Shown here in pieces: positions 24,142 through 32,160 of a DNA stretch of 32,623 nt (positions are counted from its first letter, which is position 1; the number at the start of each line of letters is the position of its first letter). The position numbers and the translations under genes were made by a program. Source of the stretch: JBEATZ01 sp041178545 (GTDB lineage Bacteria; Planctomycetota; UBA1135; UBA2386). The notes beneath the pieces were generated by a model, which saw only the letters and a list, made by a program, of their open reading frames with translations, searched no databases and had not been told where the DNA came from. Location: the NCBI GenBank assembly GCA_041178545.1, contig JBEGVB010000080.1:1-32623 (forward strand), in the 5' to 3' direction.

Positions 24142-25059
24142 ATGTCCCAGAAACTGCTCGAGTTCGTCCCCAACTTCTCCGAGGGCCGCAACCAGTCCCT
24201 CGTCGACGCCATCGTCAAGGCCATGACCGCCGTGCCGGGCGCGCAACTGCTGGGCAAGGAGCTCGACCCCAACCACAACCGCGCCGTGGTGACCTTGGCC
24301 GGCCCCGCCGAGGCCATGGCGGAGGCGGCGTTCCAGGGTGCCCGTGCCGCGATGGCGGGCATCGACCTGAGGGTCCACAAGGGCGAGCACAAGCGCATGG
24401 GCGCGATGGACGTCTGCCCGTTCGTGCCCCTCGCGGGTGCCACCATGGCCGACGCGGTGGCCACCGCGCGCGCCGTGGGCAAGCGGTTGGGCGAGGAACT
24501 CGGGCTCCCCGTGTTCCTGTACGCGGAGGCATGCACGCGCGAGTCGCGCCGCGTCCTCGGCAACTTCCGCAACAAGGAGTTCGAGGGGCTCCAGGGCCTC
24601 GTGGGCACCGACCCCGAGTACCAGCCCGACTTCGGACCTGCGCGCATGCACACGAGTGCAGGTGCCACGGCAGTGGGGGCCCGCAACTTCCTCATCGCCT
24701 ACAACGTCAACCTGGCCACCGAGAACGTGCAGGTCGCCAAGGACATCGCGAAGGCCGTGCGCGAGAAGGACGGCGGCTTGAAGAAGGTGCAGGCCATGGG
24801 GTTCTTCCTCGACGACGCCAAACTGTCGCAGGTGAGCATGAACCTGCTGGACTTCAACGTGACCGGCATCCGCAAGGTCTACGACGAGGTTGCAGCTCGC
24901 GCGAAGGCAGCAGGAGTCGAGGTCGTCGAGAGCGAGCTGGTCGGGCTGTTGCCCGCTGCAGCCATCGACGCCGACCTCGCACGCCACGTCAGGTTGCGGT
25001 CCTTCGACCCTGCGGTGCAGGTGGTCGAGGAGCGGCTGCGAGCCGCCGGCGTGCGCTGA
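24142..25059 (+). CDS. ftcD: Glutamate formimidoyltransferase (monofunctional FtcD type)
   Basis: It transfers the formimino group of N-formiminoglutamate to tetrahydrofolate. The 305-residue protein starts MSQKLLEFVPNFSEGRN, the N-terminal family signature. It also contains DPNHNRAVVT, HKGEHKRMGAMDVCPFVPL, PDFGPARMHTSAGATAVGAR and NVNLATENVQVAKDIAKAVR. It covers only the transferase half of the bifunctional animal enzyme (about 540 residues). The cyclodeaminase domain is missing, so a separate cyclodeaminase is expected elsewhere. It shares strand and pathway with hutI. The ATG follows a run of Cs without a Shine-Dalgarno site. The divergent gap to the pseudouridine synthase is 70 bp. Confidence 0.92.
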   Translation: MSQKLLEFVPNFSEGRNQSLVDAIVKAMTAVPGAQLLGKELDPNHNRAVVTLAGPAEAMAEAAFQGARAAMAGIDLRVHKGEHKRMGAMDVCPFVPLAGATMADAVATARAVGKRLGEELGLPVFLYAEACTRESRRVLGNFRNKEFEGLQGLVGTDPEYQPDFGPARMHTSAGATAVGARNFLIAYNVNLATENVQVAKDIAKAVREKDGGLKKVQAMGFFLDDAKLSQVSMNLLDFNVTGIRKVYDEVAARAKAAGVEVVESELVGLLPAAAIDADLARHVRLRSFDPAVQVVEERLRAAGVR

Positions 25060-25072
25060 GCCCCTGGCTCAG
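25056..25072. terminator. Symmetric hairpin containing both stop codons of a convergent pair
   Basis: CTGAGCC (25056-25062) and GGCTCAG (25066-25072) form a perfect 7-bp stem with a CCT loop. The left arm contains the ftcD TGA and the right arm the TGA of the htrA-like gene on the other strand. Three of the seven base pairs follow automatically from two facing TGA codons; the other four do not. A weak bidirectional terminator is possible. Confidence 0.4.
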
Positions 25073-26202
25073 AGCTTGCGCAGCGGGACCCGGATGCGCT
25101 CGAGTCGCGGTGCGTCGGGCAGGCCACGCAGCAGGGTGAGTTCGACCTCCTGTGCGTCGCCCACCTGCCGGAGTGCGGTGCCGATCTCGTCGAACGTGCG
25201 GACGCGCGACTTGCCGATGGCGCAGACCACGTCGCCCCACTGCACGACCCGACCGTCGGCAACGATGCCGAAGGGGACGAGTCCTGCGGTCGCCGCCCCG
25301 TAGCCCTCGACCACCTCGGTGAAGATGGCGCCGTGCGTGAACCCGGTGTCGGGTTCCTCGATGGTCCAGTACCGGTAGGGCGTCTCGTTCCGCACACCCA
25401 GCACCGGCACCGCAGCGCGCGCGCCCAGCATCTCGGGGACGACCTGGTTCACCACGTCGACGGGCACGGCGAAGCCGATGCCGGCACTCGCACCGCTGGG
25501 GGAGTAGATGGCCGTCGTCACGCCGATGAGCCTGCCTGCCGAGTCGAGCAGCGGGCCGCCGGAGTTCCCGGGGTTGATGGCCGCATCCACCTGGATGAGT
25601 CCGCCGAGCCGCCGGCCCTCGGGCGTGCCGATGTCGCGGTTGAGCGCGCTCACCACGCCGGTGGTGAGCGTCTGGTCGAAGCCGAACGGGTTGCCGATGG
25701 CGATGGCGGTCTGGCCCACGCGCAGGTCGGCAGACGTGCCCACGGGCAGGGGCGCGAGGCCGTTCACGTCGCCCACGAGCCGCAGCACCGCGAGGTCGTG
25801 CTCCGGACGCCTGGCGACCAGCTCGGCCCGGAACCTGCGCTCGCCGAAGGCCACCTGGATGCGCGTGGCGTTCTCCACCACGTGCCAGTTGGTCACCACG
25901 GTGCCCGCGTCGTCCCACAGGAATCCGCTGCCGCTGCCCGCCGAGCTGACGAACCCGCGGCTCACCGCGCGCGTCGTGATGTGCGCCACCGACGGCGAGC
26001 ACCGCTCGAACACCTCGATGAAGTTCTGCTCGAGGGGGGCGAGGTCGCCGCGCGCCGCCACCTCCCGCGGCTGCGCGCTGGGGGCGGGCCTGTTGGTCCC
26101 CAAGGCGTCGACGACCCAGAACCCGAACGTTGCGAGCACCGCACCCGTGAGCACGAGCGGGAGCGCGGAGCGCGAGCCGTTCGGGGCAGGGAACTCCGTC
26201 AT
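25069..26202 (-). CDS. HtrA/DegP-like serine protease with one PDZ domain
   Basis: The 377-residue protein has an N-terminal membrane anchor (about 13-33), then a trypsin-like domain. The complete triad is His107 (TNWHVV), Asp136 (PEHDLAVL) and Ser214 (GNSGGPLLD). A C-terminal PDZ-like part (about 275-375) includes VQWGDVVCAIGKSRVRTFDE. The topology places the protease in the periplasm, where it would handle misfolded envelope proteins or cut a signalling target, like DegS. The start ATG at 26202 is 13 nt beyond the stop of the upstream pyruvate dehydrogenase gene, so the two are probably co-transcribed. The insert QTLTTGVVSALNRDIGTPEG is a normal HtrA sensor-loop region. Confidence 0.9.
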   Translation of the reverse strand: MTEFPAPNGSRSALPLVLTGAVLATFGFWVVDALGTNRPAPSAQPREVAARGDLAPLEQNFIEVFERCSPSVAHITTRAVSRGFVSSAGSGSGFLWDDAGTVVTNWHVVENATRIQVAFGERRFRAELVARRPEHDLAVLRLVGDVNGLAPLPVGTSADLRVGQTAIAIGNPFGFDQTLTTGVVSALNRDIGTPEGRRLGGLIQVDAAINPGNSGGPLLDSAGRLIGVTTAIYSPSGASAGIGFAVPVDVVNQVVPEMLGARAAVPVLGVRNETPYRYWTIEEPDTGFTHGAIFTEVVEGYGAATAGLVPFGIVADGRVVQWGDVVCAIGKSRVRTFDEIGTALRQVGDAQEVELTLLRGLPDAPRLERIRVPLRKL

Positions 26203-26215
26203 GTGGATTGCTGGG

Positions 26216-29026
26216 TCAGGCGGGGTTGGGCCACAGCTCGCGCCACGAGCCGGATGGTGCCTGCTGCTGGCGCAGCAGCTCGACGGCTGCCGGGTGCAGT
26301 TGCACCGTCTCCAACGCTGTCTCCGCCAGCGCCTGGCCACACGCCTCGGCGATGCCCTCGGCGTGCAGGCCGTGGTAGCGGAAGATGTGGGCCGGGGTGC
26401 CCGACTTGGAGAACTTGACCACGGCCTTGGCGACCTGACGGACGCCTACGACCGAGCCGAGGTTGTCCAGCAAGCCGATCTCACCGTCGTGCACCGAGAC
26501 GATGGGCACGCGCCGTCCGGCAAGGTCGATTGCGTCCACGGGGCCGAGGGCCCCGCCCTTGGCGCCTGCCGGCCGCAGGTGCAGCCTGCCGTCGACACCG
26601 AGGGTGTCGCGCAGGTGGTGGTAGTCGTCCTTGCGGCCGAACTCGCCGCAGAGGAGGTCGGGCGACGTGACCACGGTCACGTTCGCGTAGACGCCGCGGT
26701 CGAGCAGTTGCTCGGCGGCAGCGACTGCCTCGGGGACCAGCGCACCCATCACGAACAGCTCGACCACGTTCTCACCGGGCTGGTAGCCGCGGTAGCCGCG
26801 CCAGTCCACCAGGCGGTAGCCGCCTGCCAGCACGTGCTGGCGCAGGCTGGCGAGGATGGTCGCGTCGTCGGCATGCGGGACCTCCTTCTCGTTGAGGCCG
26901 CCGTCCTGCGCGGTGAGCCCGAGCTGTGCACCCTCCGGGAGGTCGCGCTTGAAGCGCGCCTGGCGCCGCTGCCAGAACAGCAGTTGGTCCTGTGCCAGGG
27001 CGCGCGTCACCGCGCGCACCAGCACGCCGCTGCGCCCCTTGTTGTCGCCGCGGAAGTGGCGCTGGATGGCATCGCAGAGGATCCACTCCATCTCGAGGGC
27101 GAAGGCCGGCTCCCACGTGATGAGGTTCGGGATCTGGATGTCGCTCTTCCAGCTGTGCTGTGCACCCTCGGGCGCGAGCGTGATGCCGCTCGGCGTTCCC
27201 ACCAGGATGAAGCTGCTGCCCCAGTAGAGGTTGTAGTAGAGCTGGTCGAGGGCGCGTTTGATGAAGAAGTCGTAGACCGTCATCATCGGCAGGAACGGCA
27301 CGCCCGTGTGGTACCCCATCTTGCCGAAGGAGCCGAGCGCGGTCATGCAGTTGGCCTCGGCGATCTCGAACCGGATGTGGCGCGTCCACGCCTCGTCCGT
27401 CGGCGCCAGTTCAGGGCGCAACCGCTCGCGCAGTTCGTGCTTGGACTCCCAGTTCTCCTCGTGCTTGGGCCCGAAGATCTTCTCGTCCATCGCGGGGTTG
27501 ATGTTGGTGCTGGTGCCCACGTCGGGCGCCATCGTCATCATCAGGTCCGCAGCGGGGCCCCAGCGGGCCTCCTCGGCCGTGGGTGCCCTGCCTGCCTTGT
27601 GCGCCTTGCCGGCCTGCGACAGTTCGTCGAACACGCCGATGCGCACGATCTTGGCCGCCAGCTGGCCCCACATCCACTGGGTGTGGGTGACCGGTGCCAG
27701 CTTGAGGTTGATGTCGAGACTGTCCGGCACGCCGCCGGCCTCGGCGATCATGCGGTCGACCTTGGTCCGGTTGGCCTCGGCCTGGGCAATGAGCTGGTCC
27801 ATCCCCGCGCGCAGTTCCGCACCGCGTGCCGCGAGGAACCTGCCCTCCGGCGAGTCCGCGTCGAAGCGAACGAAGGGGCGCTCAGGGGTCATGCCGTGCT
27901 GTGCGAGGATGCGCGCAACCTCCTCGTCCTCGGGGAGCGCCGAGTGGTTGCCGTTGGCCGCCACGCACTCCAGCCCGCGGCCCTTCACCGTGTGGGCGAT
28001 GATGAGCGTCGGGGTCGTCTTGCTCTTCTTGCTCTGCTCGAAGGCCTCGATGATCTTGCGGTGGTCGTGGCCGCCGAGGTCGTACCAGACGCGGACCAGC
28101 TCTTCGTCCGTGAGGGTCGCGAGCACCTTGGCAGTTGCCTTGTCCTTGTGCAGCAGTGCCTCGCGCACGCGCGCGCCGTCGCGCTTCCAAAGCAGCGCCT
28201 GGAAGTGGTAGTCGGAGAACTCGTCCTCGATGACGCGCTGGAGGACGTCGCCGCCCGGGCGCGCGAACACCTCGTCACGGAAGCTGCCGTGGCGGAGCTG
28301 GATCACCTCCCAGCCGTTGGCCACCGCAGTGCCCTCGATGCGGTCCGCGTCGGTGCCCTTCAGCCCGCGGTTGTTGGGGATGCGCGTGCCGTCGAGGTTC
28401 TGGCGGTTGTAGTCGACGATCCACGTGACGTTGCCCAGCTCGCGTTCTGCGACCTCGGGCAGCACCTCCAGCAGCGAGCCCTCGCGGAACTCGCTGTCGC
28501 CCATCATGCACCAGAAGTGCGGCTCCTCGAGGTCCCAGCCGTGCTGGCGTGCGTAGCGGTACGCGAGCGACAGGTAGACCGCGACCACGGGCGGGATGCC
28601 CACGGAGCCCGAGGGCAGGAAGCGCCAGCCGTCGGGGTCGATCTCGGCGTGGTAGCTCTGGAACACCGGCTTGCCGTCGTGGAAGAACGAGCGCAGGCGG
28701 TCCATCACCGCCTCGGCCTCCTCCTCGCTGAACCAACGTCCGTCCGCGTGCCGGAACATGCCCATCGCGTGGTTGAGCGAGTGGTCTGCCGGCGACGCGT
28801 GCGGCTTGCAGCAGATGAAGTCCCCGGGCTTCTTCACCACCAGGTGCAGGGCCGCGAGGAAGTCGAGGCTCGACGCGCAGGCCGCCGGGTGGCCACCCAC
28901 CTTGGGGTCGGTGCGGTCCGCGTCCGGGCGGTTGTTGGCCCGCCAGATCATCGCCACCATGTGGGCGAAGGCGCGTCGGGTGATGTTCTCGATCAGCTGG
29001 AAGTCGGGCTTGCTTGCGGACTTCAT
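26216..29026 (-). CDS. aceE: Homodimeric-type pyruvate dehydrogenase E1-like protein
   Basis: The 936-residue thiamine-diphosphate enzyme is related to AceE (E. coli 887 residues). N-terminal HPAACASSLDFLAALHLVV and HASPADHSLNHAMG resemble the cofactor pocket region. The ThDP motif is GDSE (176-179), with Asn about 30 residues later in YNRQNLDG; the usual GDG third Gly is Ser. The middle domain (MTALGSFGKMGYHTGVPFLP, MTVYDFFIKRALDQLYYNLY) and the C-terminal transketolase-type domain are present. It would decarboxylate pyruvate and pass acetyl to an E2 lipoyl subunit. No E2 or E3 gene is in the window. The start ATG at 29026 has no Shine-Dalgarno site. The fold call is firm; the substrate (pyruvate rather than another 2-oxoacid) is likely. 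Confidence 0.8.
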   Translation of the reverse strand: MKSASKPDFQLIENITRRAFAHMVAMIWRANNRPDADRTDPKVGGHPAACASSLDFLAALHLVVKKPGDFICCKPHASPADHSLNHAMGMFRHADGRWFSEEEAEAVMDRLRSFFHDGKPVFQSYHAEIDPDGWRFLPSGSVGIPPVVAVYLSLAYRYARQHGWDLEEPHFWCMMGDSEFREGSLLEVLPEVAERELGNVTWIVDYNRQNLDGTRIPNNRGLKGTDADRIEGTAVANGWEVIQLRHGSFRDEVFARPGGDVLQRVIEDEFSDYHFQALLWKRDGARVREALLHKDKATAKVLATLTDEELVRVWYDLGGHDHRKIIEAFEQSKKSKTTPTLIIAHTVKGRGLECVAANGNHSALPEDEEVARILAQHGMTPERPFVRFDADSPEGRFLAARGAELRAGMDQLIAQAEANRTKVDRMIAEAGGVPDSLDINLKLAPVTHTQWMWGQLAAKIVRIGVFDELSQAGKAHKAGRAPTAEEARWGPAADLMMTMAPDVGTSTNINPAMDEKIFGPKHEENWESKHELRERLRPELAPTDEAWTRHIRFEIAEANCMTALGSFGKMGYHTGVPFLPMMTVYDFFIKRALDQLYYNLYWGSSFILVGTPSGITLAPEGAQHSWKSDIQIPNLITWEPAFALEMEWILCDAIQRHFRGDNKGRSGVLVRAVTRALAQDQLLFWQRRQARFKRDLPEGAQLGLTAQDGGLNEKEVPHADDATILASLRQHVLAGGYRLVDWRGYRGYQPGENVVELFVMGALVPEAVAAAEQLLDRGVYANVTVVTSPDLLCGEFGRKDDYHHLRDTLGVDGRLHLRPAGAKGGALGPVDAIDLAGRRVPIVSVHDGEIGLLDNLGSVVGVRQVAKAVVKFSKSGTPAHIFRYHGLHAEGIAEACGQALAETALETVQLHPAAVELLRQQQAPSGSWRELWPNPA

Positions 29027-29053
29027 GGGTGGGGTGTGTGGGCCTGGAGGGGT

Positions 29054-29069
29054 CCGGACCTTGGTCCGG
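29054..29069. promoter_or_regulatory. Inverted repeat upstream of aceE (operator candidate)
   Basis: CCGGACC-TT-GGTCCGG is a perfect 7+2+7 dyad, 28 bp upstream of the aceE start, in the 237-bp divergent region shared with der. The GGTCC half-site also begins a second palindrome (GGTCCGGACC). The placement suits an operator. No regulator gene is nearby to assign. Confidence 0.35.
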
Positions 29070-29149
29070 GCCGGGGCGAATCGCGTGAGGCTACGGAGGG
29101 TGGGGGAGTTGGGTCCAGAGGGGATAGGGCCCCACCCGCCCCTTTTCCA

Positions 29150-29165
29150 CGCATGGAACCATGCG
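29150..29165. promoter_or_regulatory. Second dyad in the aceE-der divergent region
   Basis: CGCATGG-AA-CCATGCG is a perfect 7+2+7 inverted repeat, roughly midway between aceE (29026) and der (29264). It has the same arm and spacer geometry as the dyad at 29054-29069 but a different sequence. An ATG inside it (29161) begins no convincing gene. The remainder of the intergenic space shows nothing recognisable. Confidence 0.35.
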
Positions 29166-29263
29166 CCCGTGGGCCTGTTCCGGCAGTGCGGCGGGGGAAG
29201 TCCGCCGGGGCGCTGGCCCTGCCGGCTGCACGGCCGTACCCTGTTCGCCCCCCAGAGCCAGCC

Positions 29264-30595
29264 ATGACCCTCCGCCAGGTAGCGATCGTCGGGAGACCGA
29301 ACGTAGGCAAGTCGAGCCTCCTCAACCGGCTCTGCGGCCGCATGGTCTCCATCGTCGAGCCCACCGCAGGGGTCACCCGCGACCGGGTGGCCGTGGCGAT
29401 GGAGCACGGCGGGCGGCGGTTCGAGCTGGTGGACACCGGTGGACTCGGCCTCGTCGACGAAGCCCTGCTCAAGGAGCACGTGGAGGCCCAGATCCAGGTG
29501 GCACTGGAATGCGCCGACCTGGTGCTGTTCGTGGTCGACGCCAAGGAGGGCCGGGTGCCGCTGGACGACATGGTGGCCCGCCGGCTGCGGTCCCTGAAGA
29601 AGCCCGTCCTGCTGGTCGTCAACAAGGTCGAGTCGCGCTACGACGAGACCTCGCTGCCCAACTGGCAGACCCTCGGGTTCGGCGAGCCACTGGGCTTCTC
29701 GGCCAAGGAGGGCTACGGCACCAGCGACCTGAAGGACCGCATCGTCGGGCTGCTCCCCGCGCAGGACGAGACGGAGCTTGAGCCCGAGGGCGACGTCCTC
29801 AAGTTCGCGGTGGTCGGCAAGCGCAACTCGGGCAAGTCCACCCTCATCAACTGGCTCGCCGGCGAGCAGCGCGTGATCGTGAGCGAGATCCCGGGCACCA
29901 CGCGCGATGCCGTGGACGTGTCGTTCACGCTGGACGGGCAAAAGCTGCTGGCGATCGACACGGCAGGCGTGCGCAAGAAGAGCTCGGTTCAGGACGCCAT
30001 CGAGTTCTTCTCCCACTCGCGCAGCACGGCAGCCATCCGTCGTGCCGACGTGGTGATCCACCTCTTCGACATCCGCGAGCAGGTGAGCCAGGTCGACAAG
30101 GCACTGGCTGCCTACTGCCTCGAGCACCACAAGCCCGTGGTGCTGGTGGGCAACAAGATCGACCTCGCTCCAGAGGTCGACCTCGCGCGCTGGGACGCGT
30201 ACCTCAAGCAGCAGCTGCCCGGTCTCGACCACGCCCCGGTGGCGTTCGTGTCGGCCCAGCAGGGGACCAACGTCGTGGAGATGCTGCGGCTGCTCTACGA
30301 CCTGCGCCAGCAGAGCCGCCTCGAGATCCCGACCCCGAGGCTCAACGAGGTGCTGCAGGCGGCCCGGGACCAGCTGATGCCGCAGGGCAGGGGCACCTTC
30401 CCCAAGATCTTCTACGGCACCCAGATCGGCACGCAGCCGTTGTCGGTGCTGGTGTTCGTCAACGAGCCCCGGCTCTTCCGTGGCGTGTACGAGCGCTTCC
30501 TTGCCCAGCGCCTGCGCGACGCGTTCCGGGTGCCCGAGATCCCGATCCGCATCGCCTTCCGCCGCCGCGAGAAGGTCGTCCTCGACGACCGCTGA
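29264..30595 (+). CDS. der: Ribosome-assembly double GTPase Der (EngA)
   Basis: Der is an essential GTPase for 50S subunit maturation. The 443-residue protein has two tandem GTPase domains and a C-terminal KH-like domain. First domain: G1 GRPNVGKSS (10-18), DTGG (57-60), and G4 reads NKVE (120-123) instead of NKxD. Second domain: G1 GKRNSGKST (185-193), DTAG (232-235), NKID (297-300). The KH-like domain (about 350-443) includes KIFYGTQIGTQPLSVLVFVN and ends in RRREKVVLDDR. The start ATG at 29264 is followed at once by strand beta-1 and G1, as in other Der proteins. The Glu in the first G4 motif may weaken guanine specificity; this is a single-residue oddity, not a sign of decay. Confidence 0.96.
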   Translation: MTLRQVAIVGRPNVGKSSLLNRLCGRMVSIVEPTAGVTRDRVAVAMEHGGRRFELVDTGGLGLVDEALLKEHVEAQIQVALECADLVLFVVDAKEGRVPLDDMVARRLRSLKKPVLLVVNKVESRYDETSLPNWQTLGFGEPLGFSAKEGYGTSDLKDRIVGLLPAQDETELEPEGDVLKFAVVGKRNSGKSTLINWLAGEQRVIVSEIPGTTRDAVDVSFTLDGQKLLAIDTAGVRKKSSVQDAIEFFSHSRSTAAIRRADVVIHLFDIREQVSQVDKALAAYCLEHHKPVVLVGNKIDLAPEVDLARWDAYLKQQLPGLDHAPVAFVSAQQGTNVVEMLRLLYDLRQQSRLEIPTPRLNEVLQAARDQLMPQGRGTFPKIFYGTQIGTQPLSVLVFVNEPRLFRGVYERFLAQRLRDAFRVPEIPIRIAFRRREKVVLDDR

Positions 30596-30639
30596 AGGAG
30601 CTTGACCGGCTGGGCGGGCTGCGGCACCGTCGGCAGGGC

Positions 30640-32154
30640 ATGCGAGCAGACCCCAGCCAACGGTCCATGTCCGCGCCATGGGTGGCCGAGACCCTCCTGC
30701 TCGGGCTCTCGGCACTCGTGCTCTACGCGTTGCTCGGCCAGCAGACGTTCTACAAGACCGACGGGCCGGACCTCGTGCGGATGCTGCACGAGGGCAACCT
30801 GCGCCACCCGTGGCACGTTGGCTACCTGCCGTTGCTGGACGCGTTCCGTGCGACGCTGCGTGCCGTGGGCCTCGAGTTCTCGCTGGTCCGGCTCGGCGCG
30901 CTCTTCTCGGCCGGTGGCGCGGCCCTTGCCGTCGCTGCATTCCATGCCGGCACCCGCGCGCTCGGTGCCTCGCGCCCAACGGCCCTTGCGGCCACCGCGC
31001 TGCTGGCGCTCAACCCCGGTGTCGTCCTCTTCGCGACCGTGGTGGAGTTCCACGGGCCTGCGCTGGGGGCGGTGGGACTGGCATGGTGGTGGGCGTGCCG
31101 CACGTCTGCCACTCCGTCCCTGCCCGCGGCCCTGGTGCTCGGAGTGCTCACGCACGGCGCGTTCCTGATGCACAGCTCCAACCTGTTCCTGCCGGCCCTG
31201 CTGCTGCCGTGGCTCGTGGCGATGCGCTGGGGCGAGGGCACGCTGCGCAGGGACCTCGGACTCGTCGTCGTGGCTGGCGCCGTGCACACGGCACTCTTCG
31301 TCGCGATGCCGAAGGTCTTCCCCGGTGCCTACGGCGACTACGCCGACCTTGGCGCAGCCTTCGCGCGCGAGGCATCCACGGGCAGGCCGCAGACCATCGA
31401 CTGGCTGCCGGTGATCCTGCTGCAGGAGTGGCTGTGGCCGCTCCTCCCGCTGTCCGTCAGCTGGCTCGTGGCCTGGCGGTTCGCGGACCTGCGTCCTGCG
31501 GCACTCGCGCTCTGCGCCGGCCTCGCACCCTACCTCTACCTCTGCGTCCGCCAGCTCGTGCACGAGCCCGAGCGCGGTGCCTACATGCTGCCCCTGTTGC
31601 TGCCAGCGGCTGCACTCAGCGCGCGCTCGCTGCCGCGCGCGGTGGTCATCGCCCTCGCCGTCGGCAGCGGCGTGGCCGCGTGCTGGGGCTGGGGCGTCGA
31701 GCAGGCGGCAGGCCGCCGGGTGTACCACGATGCCGTGCTGGAGTTCCGCGAGGCCGCGGCTGGCGGGGCCTACTTTGCCGTCGTCGGCAGGCACGACGAG
31801 ATGGCCACCTGCTACGCAGTGATCGACCCAGCCGACTTCGCCTGGATCCGGCCGCAGGCATCGATGCCGCGCGAGCAGTGCACCGAGCAGGTGCTCGCGG
31901 CCACGCGCAACGGCTTGCTGGCACTGCACGCCTCGGGCCGCGCGCTGCTGCTCACCGCGGGTGCCCGAGCCTCGCTGCAGGACCCAGCGGCAGTGATGCG
32001 CTCCGAGAAGGCGACAGCCGACATCCCGCCGACCGACCGGATGGCCGGCCCGTTGTTCCTGGCCGACCTGGAGCAGCACTTCGAGTTCGTCGCAGGGTCC
32101 GTGCGGGCGGATGGCACCGTGGGTGTGTGGCGGCTGGTGCCGCGCAAACGCTGA
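30640..32154 (+). CDS. Multi-pass membrane protein, GT-C glycosyltransferase-like
   Basis: The 504-residue protein has about ten predicted membrane helices in the first 350 residues and a soluble C-terminal domain of about 140 residues. The first loop, KTDGPDLVRMLHEGNLRHPW (39-58), followed by HVGYLPL, recalls the DUF2723/GT-C pattern of an acidic pair after helix 1 and a later His-Pro and Gly-Tyr-Pro. This would suggest a lipid-linked-sugar transferase acting on the periplasmic side. The similarity is by eye and short. The start may be ATG 30640 (AGGG close upstream) or 30667. It begins 45 nt after der on the same strand; its stop is 6 nt from the convergent trkH-like stop. If not a glycosyltransferase, it is an unknown membrane protein. 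Confidence 0.7.
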   Translation: MRADPSQRSMSAPWVAETLLLGLSALVLYALLGQQTFYKTDGPDLVRMLHEGNLRHPWHVGYLPLLDAFRATLRAVGLEFSLVRLGALFSAGGAALAVAAFHAGTRALGASRPTALAATALLALNPGVVLFATVVEFHGPALGAVGLAWWWACRTSATPSLPAALVLGVLTHGAFLMHSSNLFLPALLLPWLVAMRWGEGTLRRDLGLVVVAGAVHTALFVAMPKVFPGAYGDYADLGAAFAREASTGRPQTIDWLPVILLQEWLWPLLPLSVSWLVAWRFADLRPAALALCAGLAPYLYLCVRQLVHEPERGAYMLPLLLPAAALSARSLPRAVVIALAVGSGVAACWGWGVEQAAGRRVYHDAVLEFREAAAGGAYFAVVGRHDEMATCYAVIDPADFAWIRPQASMPREQCTEQVLAATRNGLLALHASGRALLLTAGARASLQDPAAVMRSEKATADIPPTDRMAGPLFLADLEQHFEFVAGSVRADGTVGVWRLVPRKR

Positions 32155-32160
32155 GGCCGC

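Noticed and set aside
25508..29263. A plus-strand frame of over 1200 codons running into der
   Set aside because: Only the part from 29264 has recognisable Der sequence. The upstream part is antisense to the protease and aceE and is not a fusion.
29027..30979. A minus-strand extension of aceE of about 650 codons upstream of 29026
   Set aside because: It is antisense to der with no domain of its own; aceE begins normally at 29026.
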